Below the pieces are notes generated by a model that saw only the letters and a list, made by a program, of their open reading frames with translations, had not been told where the DNA came from and searched no databases. Shown here one piece after another: positions 61,284 to 64,000 of a stretch of 64,000 nt of DNA. Location: NCBI GenBank assembly GCA_902812875.1, contig CADDZV010000003.1, positions 1-64,000 on the forward strand, given 5' to 3'. A program made the translations under genes and the position numbers. Positions within the stretch are counted from its first letter, which is position 1; every line of letters starts with the position of its first letter. The stretch comes from Clostridiales bacterium. GTDB lineage: Bacteria > Bacillota > Sulfobacillia > CADDZV01.

Positions 61284-62540
61284 TCACCGCAAAAAGCCCT
61301 GGTACTGCCTCATCAAAAGATGGGCCTCGATCTGCTTCATGGTTTCGAGTGCCACTCCCACCACGATCAAAAGCCCGGTACCACCAAACCACAAACCCGG
61401 TATATGCGTGATGGCACCCACAAAGTTGGGCAGGACCGCCACCAGGGCCAGGAAAATAGCACCGGGCAGCGTGATGCGGTTCACAATGCCATTCAGGTAG
61501 TCGGCCGTCGGCCGGCCCGGACGCATGCCGGGTATAAAGCCGCCATACTTCTTCAGGTTGTCGGCCACATCCACGGTGTTGAACGTGACCGCAGTGTAGA
61601 AATACGTGAAGAAGATGATCAACAGCGAATATATCAGCATGTACCACGGGTTTGTAAATGTGAACCAGGCCGCAAAACGCTTAAGCCACGACACGTTGAC
61701 GAATTGGGCTATCGTCGGCGGGAACGCCAAAATCGAGGCCGCAAAGATGACCGGAATCACCCCGGCATGGTTGACGCGAATCGGGATGTGCGTGGTCTGC
61801 CCGCCGTATACTCGCCGTCCCACCACCCGCTTGGCGTACTGCACCGGCACCCGCCGCTGCCCCTCTGTGATCCACACTACAGCGGCAATCACGATTGCCC
61901 CGATAATGATCAGCAGTGCCACCGACCACCAGGATACGGTGCCCTGCACGAGGTAATAACCAAGCTTGGCAGCGCCGGCAGGCAACCGGGCCACGATCCC
62001 CGCAAAGATCAGCAATGAAATGCCGTTACCAATGCCGTCCTCGGTGATCCTTTCGCCGAGCCACATGAGAAACGCCGTACCCGCCGTCAGGGTGAGGGCA
62101 ATCAGAAGATAGCTAAAAATCCCCGGCGAACTTACTGCTGCCCGCAGCCCATAAGTGGTGGCAAAAGCCTGTACGAGGGCTAGCACCACGGTTAGATAAC
62201 GTGTATATTGCGTGAGGGTCTTGCGGCCCTCTTCGCCCTCTTTGGACATCTCCTCCCAGGCTGGAATCACCAGGGTCAAAAGCTGCACGATGATGGAAGC
62301 GTTGATGTAGGGCATAATGCCCATGGCGAAAACGGAAAAATTCTTCAGGGCACCGCCGGATACGGTGTCCAAAAAGTCGAAAAGTGTACCCCCGGGAAAA
62401 AGGCTCTGCAACTGCGCGTGGTCGATGCCCGGTACTGGCACGGCTGCACCGATGCGGAACACGAAAAACATGCCGATGGTGAAAAGGATACGACGGCGGA
62501 GGTCACCGATGCGCAGGGCGTTCCGCAGGGTGGAAAACAT
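61284..62540 (-). CDS. secY: Protein translocase subunit SecY
   Basis: A 418-residue channel subunit of the Sec translocon with ten membrane helices. Plug and lateral-gate regions are recognisable (PGIDHAQLQSLFPGG, GIMPYINASIIVQLL), as are the cytoplasmic loops that bind SecA and ribosomes (EGQRRVPVQYAKRVVGRRVYGG and the YGGFIPGMRPGRPTADYL region). Normal length and position after rplO, whose stop codon ends directly before this start. Confidence 0.98.
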   Translation of the reverse strand: MFSTLRNALRIGDLRRRILFTIGMFFVFRIGAAVPVPGIDHAQLQSLFPGGTLFDFLDTVSGGALKNFSVFAMGIMPYINASIIVQLLTLVIPAWEEMSKEGEEGRKTLTQYTRYLTVVLALVQAFATTYGLRAAVSSPGIFSYLLIALTLTAGTAFLMWLGERITEDGIGNGISLLIFAGIVARLPAGAAKLGYYLVQGTVSWWSVALLIIIGAIVIAAVVWITEGQRRVPVQYAKRVVGRRVYGGQTTHIPIRVNHAGVIPVIFAASILAFPPTIAQFVNVSWLKRFAAWFTFTNPWYMLIYSLLIIFFTYFYTAVTFNTVDVADNLKKYGGFIPGMRPGRPTADYLNGIVNRITLPGAIFLALVAVLPNFVGAITHIPGLWFGGTGLLIVVGVALETMKQIEAHLLMRQYQGFLR

Positions 62541-62981
62541 TCAGATCACCTCAGCCTTGCCGCCAGCGGCTGTGATCTTCTGGAGAGCCGACTGGGAAAA
62601 GGCATGCGCCCGCACGGTCAAGGCTACGTTGAGCTCGCCGTCCCCCAGTATCTTGATACCGTCACGAACCTTACGTACGATCCGCGCGTTCACCAGCGAC
62701 TCGGGTGTTACCACACTGCCAGCCTCGAACACACCCAATGCCCCGACGTTCACCGGCGTGAAAACTTTTTGGAAACGGTGCCCCATGCCGCGCTTGGGCA
62801 GGCGACGCTGCAGCGGCATCTGACCGCCCTCAAAGCCACGGCGCACCCCGCCGCCGGCCCGCGCCTTCTGCCCCTTGTGGCCGCGTCCCGCCGTCTTGCC
62901 AAGACCGGAACCAATCCCGAGCCCCTTGCGTGTAGGCTTCGTGCGGGCCCCGGGTGCCGGATGCAACTCATGCACGTTCAA
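62541..62981 (-). CDS. rplO: 50S ribosomal protein L15
   Basis: A 146-residue uL15 with the glycine- and basic-rich N-terminus [44 protein letters not shown]. The TTG at 62981 follows GGGGAGGG and lies inside the last codons of rpmD (14-base overlap). Confidence 0.97.
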   Translation of the reverse strand: MNVHELHPAPGARTKPTRKGLGIGSGLGKTAGRGHKGQKARAGGGVRRGFEGGQMPLQRRLPKRGMGHRFQKVFTPVNVGALGVFEAGSVVTPESLVNARIVRKVRDGIKILGDGELNVALTVRAHAFSQSALQKITAAGGKAEVI

Positions 62982-63189
62982 TTTCTTGTCCCTCCCCGGT
63001 CCCTTCCGGGACCTCCTTTACCTCGACCAGATGACGCACCCGTTGGATCATCCCTCTGACCCAGGGAACGTCTTCGCGAACCACGGTCTGATGCAGCCGC
63101 CGGAGCCCCAACGCCCGCATGACTCGCCGTTCATATTCCGGCCGGCTGGCCACGCTCTTCACGTAAGTGATTTCCAGCTGTTTGGCCAT
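62968..63189 (-). CDS. rpmD: 50S ribosomal protein L30 with C-terminal extension
   Basis: A 73-residue uL30: [53 protein letters not shown] is the whole usual protein of about 58-60 residues. A further 14 residues rich in Glu and Gly ([16 protein letters not shown] region) extend it into the start of rplO. The start overlaps the rpsE stop. Confidence 0.96.
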   Translation of the reverse strand: MAKQLEITYVKSVASRPEYERRVMRALGLRRLHQTVVREDVPWVRGMIQRVRHLVEVKEVPEGTGEGQEIERA

Positions 63190-63689
63190 CAGGCACGCAC
63201 CTCTTCTACGCTTTTGCCGCGCAGGGCAGCAACTTCCTCCGGCCGCATCAGGCTTTTCAGGGCCGTGATGGTGGCGAACACCATGTTGGCCGCATTGGAC
63301 GACCCAAGCGACTTGGAGAGCACGTCCCGCACCCCGGCCGACTCGAGTACCGCCCGCACAGGGCCGCCCGCAATTACCCCGGTACCAGGTGCGGCCGGCC
63401 GCAGCAGTACCTTGCCCGCCCCAAACACGCCTGTTACCTCGTGCGGAATGGTGGTCCCATGCAACGGCACTTCGATCAAATGCTTTTTGGCGTCCTCGAT
63501 TCCCTTGCGTATCGCCTCGGAAACCTCGGCCGCCTTGCCCATACCGGCTCCGACCCGCCCGTTCCCGTCGCCGACGACAACGAGGGCACTGAAGCTCCGC
63601 CTCCGGCCGCCTTGCACCGTCTTGGACACGGGATTGATGGCTACCACCCTGTCCTTGAGGTCCTGTTCGCTGATGGCAATCTTGACCAT
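63189..63689 (-). CDS. rpsE: 30S ribosomal protein S5
   Basis: A 166-residue uS5 with the double-stranded RNA-binding part [44 protein letters not shown] and the C-terminal [26 protein letters not shown]. Normal length. Follows rplR by 14 bases. Confidence 0.98.
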   Translation of the reverse strand: MVKIAISEQDLKDRVVAINPVSKTVQGGRRRSFSALVVVGDGNGRVGAGMGKAAEVSEAIRKGIEDAKKHLIEVPLHGTTIPHEVTGVFGAGKVLLRPAAPGTGVIAGGPVRAVLESAGVRDVLSKSLGSSNAANMVFATITALKSLMRPEEVAALRGKSVEEVRA

Positions 63690-63703
63690 TGGCCGTCCTC
63701 CCT

Positions 63704-64000
63704 TTAGAACTTCAGCCCGCCCTCGCGGGCACCCTCGGCTACCGCGGCCACACGCCCGTGATAGAGGTAGCCGCCGCGGTCGAAGACCACTTCGGTGATG
63801 CCGGCAGCCTTGGCACGCTTTGCCAGTACCATGCCCAGCCGCCGCGCCGCCTCCACTGTACCGGTACGACCCTGGAGCTCAGCCCGCAAGGCCGGATCCA
63901 GCGTGGAAATGCCCACCAACGTATGGCCGATGGTGTCGTCGATCACCTGGGCGTAAATGTGCCGGTTGCTGCGGAATACATTCAGGCGCGGGCGGGCCGC
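63704..64000 (-). CDS. rplR: 50S ribosomal protein L18 (N-terminus outside the window)
   Basis: The 98 visible residues read [20 protein letters not shown], then [15 protein letters not shown] and [36 protein letters not shown], the C-terminal four fifths of uL18, which binds 5S rRNA. The first 20 or so residues lie beyond the right edge. Confidence 0.96.
   Translation of the reverse strand, partial: AARPRLNVFRSNRHIYAQVIDDTIGHTLVGISTLDPALRAELQGRTGTVEAARRLGMVLAKRAKAAGITEVVFDRGGYLYHGRVAAVAEGAREGGLKF

Noticed and set aside
1-64000. CRISPR arrays, tRNA or rRNA genes, insertion sequences, phage genes or attachment sites
   Set aside because: I looked for regular spaced repeats, cloverleaf-like intergenic blocks, transposase motifs and integrase motifs and found none. 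Intergenic gaps are short and explained by promoters and terminators.

Overview
The window is GC-rich chromosomal DNA from a Bacillota (Firmicutes) bacterium. Three things point there: the right-hand ribosomal block has the Bacillus/Clostridium order (rplR-rpsE-rpmD-rplO-secY-adk-map-KOW protein-infA-rpmJ-rpsM-rpsK-rpsD-rpoA-rplQ-ecfA1-ecfA2-ecfT-truA-rplM-rpsI-cwlD), it includes the cortex amidase gene cwlD of spore formers, and strong GGAGG-type ribosome binding sites precede many GTG and TTG starts. A deep, high-GC, possibly thermophilic lineage (Symbiobacterium/Thermaerobacter/Limnochordia-like) is my inference. I see no rRNA, tRNA, CRISPR array, insertion sequence or prophage.

Layout. 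1-2060: end of argG and argH. 2234-6650: an HD hydrolase divergent from a queuosine-precursor operon (YhhQ transporter, QueF) that is translationally coupled to a GH38 alpha-mannosidase. 6689-10131: an ABC-2 exporter and an asparaginase-family Ntn hydrolase. 10297-12553: MBL hydrolase, OsmC protein, class II aldolase. 12572-18512: a PEP/pyruvate-binding-domain protein, a HAD hydrolase, an ADP-forming acyl-CoA synthetase and an MFS exporter. 18730-23553: an amino-sugar set (PIG-L deacetylase, GH4 glycosidase, BadF-type sugar kinase), then an aldo/keto reductase and an unrecognised protein. 23583-26922: a beta-propeller lipoprotein, a degenerate receiver, a YdcF protein and a gamma carbonic anhydrase.

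26947-34505 (minus) is a six-gene overlapping operon for a molybdenum hydroxylase: TPR protein, a three-part XdhC, FAD subunit, 2Fe-2S subunit, Mo subunit and a MocA-like nucleotidyltransferase. 34721-37205 is a penicillin-acylase gene broken by three frameshifts. A second TPR gene, mntH and a divergent half-size GDT1-family gene follow.

40380-49470 (minus) is the most unusual stretch: eight co-directional genes holding two close paralogs of cyclic 2,3-diphosphoglycerate synthetase-like P-loop proteins, an HD-GYP protein, a DedA protein, ornithine carbamoyltransferase, carbamate kinase and the AmmeMemoRadiSam pair (an AmrB-AmrA fusion and the radical SAM enzyme AmrS). The joint role of this set is unknown. 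49751-64000 (minus) holds a chemoreceptor without an external sensor, cwlD and the ribosomal/ECF-transporter block, running off the right edge inside rplR.
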